A stretch of 64,000 nucleotides of DNA from Delphinapterus leucas (GCF_002288925.2 NW_022098021.1:32149484-32213483), one strand, 5' to 3'. Shown: positions 21,486 to 34,390, counted from the first letter of the stretch. Numbers and translations: made by a program. Notes: a model not told the origin generated them from the sequence alone.

Positions 21486-24064
21486 AAAGTCAGTATCATG
21501 AGCCCCTTCCCCATTCAATGCCTATCAAGCCAGGGTGGTGAACCATAATTCATTCCAGATAATATCTGCTTTTCTATAGATGAAATGACCTTTCTCTGGG
21601 GGAAAGAGAGCATCTGTCTGAAGCAGCCTTTCTCTCTACCAAAAAAGATTCACTAGGATTATATTCAAATCATGTCCCCTTCCCTCCAGTGAATGAATGG
21701 CATACATTTTCCCAAGACACTGGCCATGGTGGGGCCCAACATCTCCTTCTTGTATGAAATAGATATTCAACCAAAAGTAAGAGGTGGTCTCAAGGGAATA
21801 GAGATCTCAAGATCTGATAACAAGTTAGCTTTGAACTATAGTCATATCCTTTATTCTCTCTTCTCTTAAATTCAACATTGAAATTAATTCCATTAATTGG
21901 CTTTTTTGTCTTAGATTATAAAATTAATTATCATAAATCTTCTGTTTTTCCTGTTGTTCTCCACAGAAGCTGGCAAATAACCTTCCTTCTCTAGACCCCT
22001 CAAAAAAATTCTTTTTTAACAATTACACTTAGGCATACACATTATCCTCAGACTGACAGACTTCTACAAAACTAATTTCCCCATCGTCTTATCAGAGGTC
22101 TGCACTGAAGCAGCAGCCACATGGAAACTGTTTATAAGCTGCACAGGGCAAGTAAATGCCAGGAAGCAAAATTGGCTGCCTTTAAGATTTTACATAGACA
22201 TTCCAAGTCCCAGAGCTATTTCTTTTCCAAAATTTTAATAATTAGTCTTTTTCTTAAGCTTCGACCCAAAAAAAGAAGAAGAAAAAACAAAAGCTTCCTT
22301 CAGAGGATATTAGGATTGTATTAGCCTACTTTGTCTGGCAGCTTAATAAGCTTCCCACTGAGAGGGTCAGGAGCCACAGACACAGCCCCTCCCAGGCTCA
22401 CTGCAGATAAAAACTCCACTGATACACACTTGAGTCCCTGACCCGCAAGTTAACACTCCCTGTTTGTCCTGACGGCCATTCTCCTGAGTGCAGGCTGACA
22501 AGCACGTCAAAGGAGGCTAGGACCTGACCACCAGCCTCATTTTCGATTGTGAGTAAAATCAGGGTTTGAAGCCAGGTCTCTGAAGATCTGGTGCAATGAC
22601 ATGAACTTGGTCCCCTAATAAATCACAGCTGAAATCAGTGTGCAGGAGACCAAATGCTATATGATGCTGCTGGCAAGATGAATTCTATTATAGTCTCACT
22701 TGTCCCCTTTTGCCTTGGCTTAAAACTTTCAAAGCAGTTTAATCAGAGTTTCCAAAACTCCATGTTTATCCTTTGTTCAAAAGCAATTTTTTTGTTCTTT
22801 TGGGGAATCATCTTACAGATGACCTAAGGGGGAAAATTACATATTTGATATTTATCCTGAGGGCTGTGGTCTCTCACAGGAGCGGAGTTTAGAACAAAAA
22901 CCATATGTGAATTTAGAAATTCTGAGTGAAGAAAGAACAAAAATTACACATCAAGCCATTTTTGAAAGAGCAAAAATTACATATCAAGTCATTTTGATTT
23001 ATTTTTAACATTTTACATTTTCTATCTAGAAATGTTGAAAATAAATAATAATGCCTGAAAATTACTATTTACCTTCTGAATTCAGCTTCATTGGAGCAGG
23101 GGATACTTAAGAAAGCATTGCCAGTAAATATCGAAACGTCACAGAAATATTGATGTCTTACCTCTGTTTTCTTCTCAGCAATTTTTAAATGGGCCAAGTG
23201 GTGTAAATTCAGCATTAAACACGTAAAGTACAAATATTTTTTCTTGATTCTTAATGCAGAGATGTGTACTCACAAAGAAAAATCAATTTGGCAACCTTGT
23301 GTGTACACGACAGTTTTCATTTCCCCACTTGCTGAGAAGAAATGCAGACAATGGGCACTGCTGAATGAAGTGACATTTAGAGAATTGTGATTTTTTTTTC
23401 ATTACCACCTTAGTCACACTTAAAATTTTTATTTCAATTACATGAATAAACCTTTCCTACATATTTGAAATCCAGCCAGTACAATTCTTTGCAAGGAAGC
23501 AAAATTTTCACCTACTCAAATCACCCTTTTATGCTTATTGTCAAAATGATACATGTAATGGCATCAAAAGGCTGAACAAGTAGAAAACTCAGGCTCTTTG
23601 GGCAATATTTTACAAATTTATCCATGTCTTCACTTGCCCTAAACTGACTTCTTTTAACCTTAGACTCATGCCTTCTGGATCTAGCCCATCCTTAGTTTCA
23701 TGACCACATGATTTTAACTGCTGAACTAGAAGCAGCTAATTTACAGTCTCACATCATAAAAGAATCAGTTTTCCTCTTTAAATAGATAGTTAATCATTGA
23801 TGGTTATGCCTTCTATACTTAGAATATTCTCTTAGTCATATCCTACAATTTGGAGAGTGAGTTTTGGGGGAAGTAGACTGTCTGCCCTGCTATTTTGCCA
23901 GATGAGCACTTTTTCCTAAAGTACCTTCATTCTCCTGAGTAAACCCATTTCTCAGCTTCCCTGATGTGGAGCAACAACAAATACCCCAGCCATCTGGCTT
24001 CACATGTTTCATACTCTGGGAAACAAAGGTCTTTTTCAACATCAGGCCCATTTAACATCCATGC
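21486..24064. other. Unique-looking stretch, no gene seen
   Basis: About 2.6 kb without an obvious young repeat or a long open frame. The stretch at 22100-22560 is the least AT-rich part. No exon with convincing splice signals was identified. Confidence 0.45.
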
Positions 24065-24203
24065 CAGACCCTGATCATTATTTCATTTGTTTCTTCAAAA
24101 TAGCCTTGCAGGATTGGTCATCTTACCATATTTTCTAGTTGAAAAAACAGAGTCAGAGAGGTTCAGAGGAGTTAGGCTCACTTAGCTATCAAGAATTTGA
24201 GTC

Positions 24204-25536
24204 TAAGTTGTATAGCCATGTGTAAATCAATGAAGTTAGACACACCCTCTCACCATACACAAAGATAAACTCAAAATTGCTTAAAGACTTAAACATAAGA
24301 CATGATACCATAAAACTCCTAGAAGAGAACATAGACAAAACATTCTCTGACCTAAATCATACCAATGTTTTCTTAGGTCAGTTGCCCAAGGCAATAGAAA
24401 TAAAAACAAAAACAAATAAGAGGGACCTAATCAAACTTACAAGTTTTTGCACAGCAAAGGAAACCATAAAATGAAAAAACAACCTACAGAATAGGAGAAA
24501 ACATTTATAAACAATGCGACCGACAAGGGCTTAATTTCCAAAATATACAAATAGTTCATACAACTCAACAACAAAAAAACAAACAACCCAATCCAAAAAT
24601 GGGCAGAAGACCTAAATAGACATTTCTCCAAAGAAGAAATTCAGAATAGCCAATAGGCATATGAAAAGATGCTCAACATCCCTAATTATTAGAGAAATGC
24701 AAATCAAAACTACAAGAGGTACCACCTCACACCAGGCAGAATGGCCATCATTAAAAAGTCTACAAATAACAAATGCTGGAGAGGGTGTGAAGAAAAGGGA
24801 ACCCTCCTATCCTGTTGGTGGGAATGTAAGTTTGTGCAGCCACTGTGGAAAACAGTATGGAAGTTCCTCAGAAAACTAAAAATAAAATTAACATATGATC
24901 CAGCAATCCCATGCATGAGGATATATCTGGACAAAACTATAATTAAAAATGATAACTTGCACCCCTATGTTCATAGCAGCACTATTCACAGTAGCCAAGA
25001 CATAGAAACAACCTAAATGTCTGTCAACAGATGAATGGATAAAGAAGATGTGGTACATATGTACAATGGAATACTACTCAGCCATAAAAAAAGAATGAAA
25101 TAATGCCATCTGCAGCAACATGGATGCAACTAGAGATTATCATACTAAGTGAAGTAAGTCAGAAAGAGAAAGACAAATACCATATGATATCACTTATATG
25201 TGGAATCTAAAATATGAACCAAATGAACCTATCTATGAAACAGAAACAGAATCACAGCATAGAGAACAGACTGGTGGTTGCCGAGGGGGAGGGGGATGGG
25301 AGAGGGTTGGAGTGGGAGGATGGGGTTAGCAGATGTAAGCTTTTATATATAGAATGGATAAATGAAAAGGTCCTACTGTATGGCACAGAGAACTATATTC
25401 AATATCCTATGATAAACTATAATGGAAAAGAACATTTTTTAAAAGTATGTTTATATAAGTATAACTGAATCACTTTACTATACAGCAGTAACTAACACAA
25501 CATTGTAAATCAACTATACTTCAATTTAAAACAAAA
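24204..25536 (+). mobile_element. 5'-truncated L1 (1.3 kb 3' end)
   Basis: It covers the ORF2 C-terminus and the 3'UTR, ending CAACTATACTTCAATTTAAAAC plus a short A-rich tail. A 13-bp TSD, AAGAATTTGAGTC, is at 24191-24203 and 25537-25549. The C-terminal ORF2 frame is open only in pieces at 24277-24474, 24661-24879 and 24741-25016. Confidence 0.95.
24277..25016 (+). pseudogene. L1 ORF2 C-terminal remnant
   Basis: Pieces spell [19 protein letters not shown], then [15 protein letters not shown] and [20 protein letters not shown], the cysteine-containing C-terminal segment of L1 ORF2p. There is at least one frame change between 24661-24879 and 24741-25016. Truncated at its 5' side by the insertion, so it never held a complete gene. 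Confidence 0.85.
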
Positions 25537-25619
25537 AAGAATTTGAGTCAAAGGGTCTGCACCCAGAACTTGGATTCCAGTAAGGAGTCATCTTGCTTCT
25601 GTTTCTGGACACAAGCAAA

Positions 25620-25800
25620 ATATAATGGTGAGGATTTGAAGCTTGTATTCAAATCCCACCTCTGCCCCTTCCCAGCTTGGAAAAGTGAAATAAGGTTAGA
25701 GATGGACAAGGCCCATAAGACATTAGTTTGTGAAGTTTAGAGAGTATGTAAAAAGCACTTAGCACAGTGCTTCCCATGTAGCAAAGTGTTCAATAAGGAA
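25620..25800 (+). repeat. MIR SINE
   Basis: Diverged MIR: TTCAAATCCCACCTCTGCC in the core and AAAGCACTTAGCACAGTGCTT at the 3' side. Confidence 0.7.
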
Positions 25801-25939
25801 GGGGCTATCAAAGCATGGCAAGTCCCAAACTGATTTAAGATACTCCAAGTCACAGTAAGTGTCTTCAATACATCGCTAGAGTTAAGATACAATAGGCTTG
25901 GCCAGTTTTTTAGTCATCCAGGGCTTTAATAATAATAAT

Positions 25940-26165
25940 TAATAAAAATATCTTTTATTAAAAGCTTACTACAGCCAAGCACTATGATTAGCACTTTCTA
26001 TACAACATCTTCACTGATTCTCACAACCATGCAATGAGCTAGAAATTAAACTTGTTTTATAGATGACAAGCCAAGGACTTGGAGTGGTTCTATACATAGC
26101 CGGCTAGTTATGTGAAGGAGTGGAGCTATAAACCGAAGCTTTTACTATAGTTCTGTGAACTACCC
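25940..26165 (-). repeat. MIR SINE (minus strand)
   Basis: Antisense MIR with AGCACTATGATTAGCACTTT, ACTGATTCTCACAACC and TATAGATGACAAGCCAAGG. Confidence 0.75.
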
Positions 26166-26614
26166 TTTGATTATCTCTGTGGCAGGATATGTAGTTGTTT
26201 GTCTAAATGCTACTGTTTTATTGGCTTTTTTTTCTCTGCTACATTAAAAAGATGGAATGAAAACATTTCTACTAACCTCCTAGAAAATGTGAAGATTGAG
26301 CTCTCCCTGCCCTCCAAGAAAAAGAAGCTATCTTACCGATTGCTAACAATTTGGGTTCCAAAAATGCTGAACCCAATAATGGGTCATCCACTCTGCAAGA
26401 ACATAGGAAAACAGGGTTTCAAGAGAGCTGAAGTCTCTCTAAGAAAGAAGGAGAGATCCCTCCAAAATGAAAGTAAGTCAGAAGGCAGCAACTTGGAAGG
26501 AGGAGGTGAATAAAAACAGTCGCAGGAACAAGAGCCTCATCCCCAAAAGTAAGCCTTACCAAGGACAGCCCTGAGGGCCTGGGTGAAAGGCAAGAGCAGA
26601 AGTGGTGAAGAACA

Positions 26615-26845
26615 TCATTCGGAAGCCAGCCTGCCTCTGAGCAAACCCCACTTCCACTTACTTACTTGTGACTTTTGACAGGGGACTTATCCTCTCTGCT
26701 ACTCAATAGCTACCTCAGTTTTCCCTTCTGTAAAATGGAGATAATATTACTATCTACGTTATAGGGTTCTGAGGATGAAGTGTTAAGCCATTAGAACAGT
26801 GCCTGTCCCAGAGTGTGTGCTTAGTAAGTGTAAGTCATTATTTAT
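26615..26845 (+). repeat. MIR SINE
   Basis: TTACTTGTGACTTTTGACAG, CTGTAAAATGGAGATAATA and GAACAGTGCCTGTCCCAGAG follow MIR order. Confidence 0.85.
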
Positions 26846-27654
26846 ACAATATTTGCAAGCTCTGGAGTTGGGTGGAGCTATGTCACCATATGACCAAAAT
26901 AGAGCCTTTGCATGGACGGCACCCACACCCTATGCTCTCGCCAGCAGATTCTCCTGTTGGGGCTAGTTCATTCCTAAAGAAAGGGGACATTTTCCCCTCT
27001 ACTCTTCTAGGTTCTTGGCTGAGATCCCCCATTATAAAAGATAGATGAACAGGAGAAAAAAAACCCACAAGTTTAACAACATGTATACCTCCTGTATACA
27101 TGGGAGAGACCCAGGAAAACTGAGCAATTCTCCAAAATGACCCAAGACACCACCTTAAATACCATCTGTAGCTAAAGACAAAAGATGTTGGGGAGTACGG
27201 GGAAGGCCAGTTACAGGCCGTTACCAGGAAAAGTGCAGTAAACAAGGGCATGGTAGTTATGCCTTCTCCATTGATAAGAGTTTCTAGAGATCTGGTTATC
27301 CTCTTCTTCCTGGTACAGAAAGGAAAACACGCTTAGAAATGGACAGTGCCCTTATGCATGTAAATTGTGTCTCTTAGAAAAGGGTACGTGCTACTCAGTC
27401 TTCAGAGCTTCTCCGTTTTCTGCTGTTTCTTAAAAATAATCGGTCTAAAATAATCTTTATGCCAAAGAGGAGTATTTGGGGGTAACAAATCCTGCTCCCC
27501 CTCAGATCCAAAAGTACCCCTGTGGTCTCCCAGCAGGAACAACTCTGCTCTGCCCCTTTTAAATGCCACATGGGGCCACTGTAATGCTGAGGTCAGAAAG
27601 CACAGTAAAGTCAGAGCCCAAATGACTAAGAACTGGAACCCCAGTTCCTGGTCC
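26846..27654. other. No gene seen; possible old interspersed repeat at about 26995-27250
   Basis: The part around TATACATGGGAGAGACCCAGG resembles a dispersed mammalian repeat I cannot name. A C-rich run is at 27660-27668. No open frame here has a recognisable domain. Confidence 0.3.
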
Positions 27655-27815
27655 TTCTGCCCCCCCCGCCCCCTACCACTTAGTTCTATTTTACTCATTT
27701 CCCTCATCTGTAAAACAAAAACACCACCCACCTCACAAGATTGTTATGAGTATTCACTGAGATAACAAATAAGAAGCAGCTAGCATAACACCTGACACAG
27801 AGTAGGTTGTTTAAA
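27655..27815 (+). repeat. MIR SINE fragment
   Basis: CTCATCTGTAAAACAAAAAC, CACAAGATTGTTATGAGTATT and CACCTGACACAGAGTAGG match the MIR 3' half. Confidence 0.75.
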
Positions 27816-30800
27816 AGATTTCTTTCCTTTCTTCTTTCCTTAAGCTAAAGACAGCATTTACTAAACACTGTTAAGAGACTAATAATTTAAGGTTAAAAGG
27901 CTAATGGGAAGCAGGGAATCCGTTCTAGCATTAAGACACTGCTGCCTATACAATATCTACTGATTTATTCCTTCCCCAAATATTTGTTTCTCATGATGTT
28001 TATAGGTCAGAAAGAATGACTTCTATGTAGGAATAAAATGAGGATGACAATAATAATGATTATTAATAATATCTAACTTCAGATCATAGGCAAAGTGCCT
28101 TCTGTTTCTTTAATAGAAACATCTATGTTTTTCTCTTTAGGTCCCTAGAAAACGTAATCATAATTTACTCCTGTGTGTTAGGAGGAAATCAGCCCTGCTG
28201 CAGTCATTAAATTCATTTAAGTCCACACAACAGAAGGAGACGCTCTGGAGGTCCTCTTTCATCGTTAAATGAGCACCTAGGTGGCGTGGACAGAAGTGAA
28301 GGAGATAAAGCCACTTTGAGTAATAAAAGAGAAAAAGCACTGATTAATAAAAATTAATCCGATTTTACATATTAATGGATACAGACCCGCCATCTGTTTA
28401 CTATACCCATTGTGTGACAATGCAAGGAAGGTAATGAGGAAAACTACTGGAAAGGCCCCACGGTTTAAAAGACCAGAAAAGACTAGAAACAGAGGCTCAC
28501 TTGAAGGACCGATTATGATGCTACACCTAACTCCTCAGCAGGACAGCTAATTTCTCACACCAATCAGTCCATTGCTAGAAGTGCTGAAGAGGAAAAAAAG
28601 AAGTCCCTTCTGCACACTATCCTGTCTTTCCCCAGATTCTAAATCTTCACACACAAATAATTTGCAAGCACAGACATCTCTGAGATTCGGTGAATTGTCC
28701 CTCCCACCTCTCTTTGTTCCCTCAATCCTAGAGGAATGCTCCCAGCAGACAGGAAATGTGACCCAGAAGTGTGGCAGCATGTTTGTGTCTTGTTTCAGGA
28801 AGATGAGTGGTTCCCAGTCTCCTTCAGTTGAACTCACACGTTCAATCTTTGATGAAAAATTTAAACAGTCCTGGCTCATTTGGAGCTCTTTGTTCTCAGG
28901 ACCAGTTTAGGAAACAGCCCTCAGGACACAGCCAGTAAACGGCTTGGTGGTACCCACTGTGCTCTGAGTATGTAACCTCAGGAATCAAGACAAGCTATGG
29001 ATATTTTCATATTGTGGCTTTTTAGGCAGGATTCCTTGCTACCAACCAGTAATATCAATCCTGATCTAGGATAGATTTCAAGAATCTATTTCAGTGGTCA
29101 AATGCTGGTTAATAGAGTGGATATAATATATGCCCATAGCCTTCTAATTAGTTCCAATGTTTCTCTCTGAGTATAAAATGTCATTGGGAGTATTCTTAAA
29201 GAAATAACTGGGAGATATGTAGATAACCCACACAAATATCTATATGTAGCTGGGCTTTACCCAAGTGAACCCAGGCAGAACATGTATCAATATTAACTAA
29301 TAACAACAATCGTTCATTTACTCTCTTATTGTCATAGGATTGAAGGCTAGGGAAGTCAGGGTTGATTAAAGTAGAGGGTCTTGGGTTCAAACTGATACCA
29401 AGAGCACAAAAACATGCTCAGAGCCGCCACTAGCCAATACAGAAAATGTAGACGGATCCCTGCCCCAACCCTGAGCAGAGGCAGCCCTGTGGGCCCAGAG
29501 TTTGTTGAGCAGAAAGGGGGTCTGAATTTTAGATCCCACTTGTGACTTCAGTGGTTGTTGTATGTTTCACAAGCAGCACAGTCACAGAGAGCTGCAGCCT
29601 CCGTGTGCACAGGGCACCTCCCACAGCAGAGTGAAAGAAGGCATCTAGATGGGTTGGTGCTGGTAATAGGGACTGTCCCACAGGTGAGTCTTCAAAAAGG
29701 TAGCCTCTGCCTCTTCCTGTGGTTATTCAAGTGAAAGTGAAAAGTTCTCCCATTCATGGCTAAAAGCAAGCAAAAAATAACCACCATATCACTTGCCAAC
29801 CTTGTCTCCTTGACTGGGGGGATTTTGAAGACAGAGGGAATGATCACTTGGTTCTTTGCATCTGTAGCAAACCAGCCTCTCCTTCACTGTTGGATTAATG
29901 GTTTGGGACACCTAGTGCTGCCACGAAAAGTGCTAGCACACCAAACACCTTGACACAAGCAGCTCGTGTAGGAATGGCTTTAGTTTACAATCAGATGTAA
30001 GACATGTACGATTATATTCTTTAAATACATGGGATATATTTTACCTTTTCAAATGAAAATTCCAACACATTACCGTTCATAAATGAAACGAACAAAAAAG
30101 TCATAATCAGGAAAGAAGTTAGAACCCGCCCAAATAATTTCTTCTGAATTGTCTCTCTATCTGCTCCATTTCTCTTTTCCCCACCCTCCCAGAGTCTGTT
30201 GTTGCCAGCGAGGAAACATGAATGCTGAAGCAAGAACAAAAGGAAAACAGAAACATATATTTATGTAAACTTGTATTGATTCAACTAGGAAGAAACCCCA
30301 CAGCTTTCAAGGTCTGAGTCACAAATCATTATGACCAGAAATGCTGATGTACTAGGAATACGCAAGGACTTTTGCTTGTTATCATGGGTCAGGCCTGTTG
30401 CAGTGCTAGAGTTAAGCTGAAAAACATTAAATATAGTTTTAAACCTCCATTTATCAGGCGATATTTTGGGACAGGGAGGACACAGTGGCTGTGAGTCCAG
30501 GCTTGTATATTCAGCTCCACATGTAGTCACAGACAGATCCACATTCAGGAAAATCAGAAGGAGGTCGCATCACCTTTCCAAACATGAGAAAACTCTGTTC
30601 TTCCCAAGATGACCTGAAATGTTCTAATTATTGGTTATTCCCTCTGGTTGGTGATGCAGCCAACAAGCACGTAGAGTTCAGTGAACCCACAAGTGCACAG
30701 CTGTTATCTTTGACTTGTGGCCAAAACAAAAATTGGAACAGAATTTACCCAGACAAGTATAAAGGCTTCTGTTTAAAGCAGCTATTTTCTAAGTCAGATA

Positions 30801-32517
30801 AACAGCTTTGAAATGGAGAAGAAATGAATTCTTTTCTAGAATGTCTGAATCAAAGTGAGGTCAACGTCTTGAAGACAAGATGTTAACACAGATTACCCAC
30901 ACAGGCTGCACAAGTCTCCCAAAGAATGAGGCAGCCTCCATGCCTCCAGGCCGCCTGTAGTTCTACCTGTTTCATCAACTTGTTTTTGTGTTTGGAAACA
31001 ACCTTCTGCATTCAGGAAAGGTAGCTATGTTGATTTAGTTAGTTCATGATATAAAACAGCAAAGGACAGCAAACCACTGTGTTAAAAGCTTCCACGAGCT
31101 GGCAGTGGCATAGGCCAGTGACCTCTTTTTCCAGTAGCTTGAGAGGCTCTTATCTGGCAGTAGGAGGGCAGAAAGAAAGATAGTAGTTTCACTTTGGGCT
31201 TGCGTCAGTGATTCTGCCCTTTGAATTTCCACTAAGAAATGACATTAACAAATACCTCACTTTTTGTAGGAAGCAAAGGGACTGGTAAGAAATAGCTGGT
31301 GGGAGAAGCAGGGGAAAATCACCCTCCCTGTTCCTTACACAAACACCACATGCCTATGCTAATCTGGCAATCCATCTTGCAATCACCAAGCAGTACCCAG
31401 CAAGGAAGCAATTCGCACAGCAACAGTGGTCCTCAGAGCTTTTCATAGCTTGATGCCTATTGCGACTGCTTATACTGGAGCAGCGGGTGGGTATAAAATA
31501 GCAGAATCTGAGCCTACAGAAGCAGCATCCCAGGGTAGAAGAAGAGATTTTTTTTTTTCCAGTAGAGCGAATATGCGTATCAATGTACCTGAATGGAGAG
31601 CTGGGTCCTGGTGAGCTGTCATCATCAGCAAATCTGTCTGTACTTCCATCTCAAGTGGTCTATTTTGGTGATAACAACACTTATGCAGCAAGGGTTTGAA
31701 AAGCCTGCTTCTCTTGAATCCAAAGGGCTTATGGACCATGTCTGCAGAGCAGACAGCCCTCAGCCTACTCTCAGCTTTCATTCATTCCCAAAATCTCCCT
31801 GCACTCTTCACTTGCAGCAGTAGTAAAATGGCACCATTTTCCAAGGCCTTTCAGCACAATGCATCCACACATGATAAGGAATGACCAAGCATCGTGGGCT
31901 GTTCTAAAACACTCTATTGTGAAGGTGGTCAGACGCATAATTGGTGTCGACTTCATACTAATTTGGTCAGGGATGGTTATCAGAAGTCCATTGAACAAAT
32001 GGATGGGATGTTTCAAACCCATGAGCGTCAAGCTTCTCCAAAAAACAAGAAGTGACAGCTGAAGTCATGCTTAACAGAATTGGTTTTAAAATGTGAAGTG
32101 GGTTTTAAAAGCAGCCCTGCCTTCATATTGGGTGTGAATGAGGCTTAGCAAGAAATATCAAAAGAGGAGAAATCCCTGTCAAGGCGGAGACTCTTACTTT
32201 GTTCTCTGTGGATGACAAATAGATACCTCTAGATAATACTTGAAAGGACTAAGTTGTGTGGGCAGCAGATGGGTGGGCGGCCAAGGCTGTGTGAAACAGC
32301 ATTCCAAGAAAGCAGTTCAGCCAACTTCACAAGCAGCACATTAGGAACAATCCCTGTAACAATTCCTGACCTGCTGTTTCTCTGGTAATTTGTTCACCAG
32401 AAGTCAGCAAGGGAAATTCTGCCTCCACCTTCCTTGGACTGCATGTGTCCTGCTGCTGGTTGTCTGGTTCTTTTACCCTACTTCTACTCGATTCATGGCT
32501 TTCTTGTAATTCTCGAA
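27816..32517. other. Unique-looking stretch, no gene seen
   Basis: About 4.7 kb with no young repeat. Open frames of up to 112 codons (28547-28910 on both strands, 31470-31781, 31771-32031) overlap each other on opposite strands and lack domains, so they look like chance. This is the best candidate in the window for non-repetitive host sequence, possibly intronic or intergenic. Confidence 0.45.
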
Positions 32518-32559
32518 CACTGGAGTTGGCAAACTTGTTCTGTAAAAGGGCAGATAGTG

Positions 32560-33462
32560 GAGATTGGTTCAAGATGGTGGAGTAGAAGGACATGCTCTCA
32601 CTCCCTCTTTCGAGAACAACAGAATCACAACTAACTACTGAACAATCATCCACAGGAAGATACTGGAACTCACCAAAAAAGATATCCCATATCCAAAGAC
32701 AAAGGAGATGCCTCAGTGAGATGGTAGGTGGGGCACAATCACAATAAAATCAAATCCTATAACCACTGGGTAGGTGACTCACAAACTGGAGAATAACTAT
32801 ACCACAGAAGTCCATCCACTGGAGCGAAGCTACTGAGCCTCATGTCAGGCTTCCCAACCTGGGGGCCCAGCAACGACAGCAAGAATTCCGAGAGAATCAA
32901 ACTTTGAAGGCTAGCGGGATTTGATTGCAGGACTTTGACAGGACTGGGAGAAACAGAGATTCCACTATTGGAGGGCACACACAAAGTAGTGTGCACATTG
33001 GGACCCAGGGGAAGGAGCAGTGACCCCATAGAAGACTGAACCAGACCTACCTGCTAGTGTTAGAGGGTCTTCTGCAGAGGTGGGGGGTGGCTGTGGCTCA
33101 CCAAGGGATAAGGACACTGGCAGCAGAAGTTCTGGGAAGCACTCCTTGGTGTGAGCCCTCCCAGAGTACACCATTAGCCCCACCAAATAGGCCGGGTAGG
33201 CTCCAGTGTTGGGTTGTCTCAGTCAAAACAACCAACAGGGAGGGAACCCAGCCCCACCTATCACAGACAAGTGGATTAAAGTTTTACTGAGCTCTGCCGG
33301 CCAGAGCAACAGCCAGCTCTACCCACCACCAGTCCCTCCCATCAGGAAACTTCCACAAGCCTCTTAGATAGCCTCATCCACCACAGTAGAGACAGCAGAA
33401 GCAAGAACTACAATCCTGTAACCTGTGGGGGAAAAAAACACATTCACAGAAAGATAGACAAG
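32560..33462 (+). promoter_or_regulatory. L1 copy B 5'UTR
   Basis: GC-rich leader of about 900 bp before ORF1, the site of the L1 internal promoter. The stretch at 32641-32953 is nearly identical to copy A; see the paired entry at 19680-20533. Confidence 0.8.
32757..33029 (-). other. Antisense ORF in L1 5'UTR, 90 codons (ORF0-like position)
   Basis: On the strand opposite to L1 copy B, an ATG at 33029 opens 90 codons ending at 32757 with CESPTQWL. Within the element this is about nt 198-470, close to where primate L1 carries its antisense ORF0. The product would begin MGSLLLPLGPNVHTTLCV and is rich in Ser, Leu and Pro, with no domain I recognise. The same frame is open over about 80 codons in copy A. 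Nearly all the shared part lies in the near-identical block of the two copies, so the two are not independent evidence for coding. No expression evidence is available from sequence alone. Confidence 0.4.
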
Positions 33463-34333
33463 ATGAAAAGTCAGAGGGCTATGTACCAGATGGAGGAACA
33501 AGATAAAACCCCAGAAAAACAACTAAATGAAGTGGAGATAGGCAATCTTCCAGAAAAAGAATTCAGAATAAGGATAGAGCAGATGATCCAGAACCTCGGA
33601 AAAAGAGTGGAGGCAAAGATTGAGAAGATGCAAGAAATGTTTAACAAAGATCTAGAAGAATGAAAGAACAAACAGAGATTAACAATACAATAACTGAAAT
33701 GAAATATACACTAGAAGGAATCAATAGCAGACTAACTGAGGCAGAAGAACAGATAAGTGACCTGGAAGACAGAATGGTGGAATTCACTGCTGTGGAACAG
33801 AATAAAGAAAAAAGAAGGAAAAGAAATGGAGACAGCCTAAGACAGCTCTGGGACGACATTCACATTATAGAGATGCTAGAAGGAGAAGAGAGACAAAGGA
33901 CCCGAGAAAATATTTGAAGAGACTATAGTCAAAAACTTCCCTAAAATCGGAAAGGAAACAGCCATGAAAGTCCAGGAAGCGCAGAGAGTCTCATACAGGA
34001 TAAACCCAAGGGGAAACATGCTGAGACACATAGTAATCAAACTGGCAAAAATTAAAGACAAAGAAAAATTATTGAAAGCAGCAAGGGAAAAATGACAAAT
34101 AACATACAAGGGAACTCCCATAAGGTTAAGAGCTGATTTCTCAGCAGAAACTCAACAAGCCAGATATACTTAAAGTGATGAAGGGGAATAAACTACAACC
34201 AAGATTACTCTATCCAGCAAGGATCTCATTCAGATTTGATGGAGAAATCAAAAGCTTTACAGACAAGCAAAAGCTAAGAGAATTCAGCACCACCACACCA
34301 GCTCTACAACAAATGCTAAAGGAACTTCTCTAA
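33463..34333 (+). pseudogene. L1 copy B ORF1, disrupted
   Basis: The ATG at 33463 opens a coiled-coil N-terminus (VEIGNLPEKEFRIRIEQM, EKMQEMFNKDLEE). A TGA at 33661-33663 ends it after 66 codons. An overlapping shifted frame (33660-33917) continues ITEMKYTLEGINSRLTEAEE, ISDLEDRMVEFTAVEQNK and the start of the RNA-recognition fold. The C-terminal domain can be followed to ACTTCTCTAAGTGGG, with the ancestral TAA at about 34331-34333. ORF1p normally forms trimers on L1 RNA; this copy has at least one nonsense change and two frame breaks. Confidence 0.9.
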
Positions 34334-34390
34334 GTGGGAAACACAAGAGAAGAAAAGACCTACAAAAACAAACCCAAAACAATTAAGAAA

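Larger units (their letters stand above)
24070..25580 (-). repeat. MIR SINE (minus strand), split by an L1
   Basis: The left part (24070-24203) shows the antisense MIR core with AGAGTCAGAGAGGTTCAGAG. The right part (25550-25580) completes the GAATTTGAGTC end after the L1 insertion at 24204-25536. Confidence 0.7.

Noticed and set aside
26883..27251. Minus-strand open frame of 122 codons.
   Set aside because: No start context, domain or splice site; it partly overlaps an old dispersed repeat.
28547..28910. Open frames of 110 and 112 codons on opposite strands over the same DNA.
   Set aside because: Mirror-image frames in balanced DNA without stops are common; there is no domain or conserved motif.
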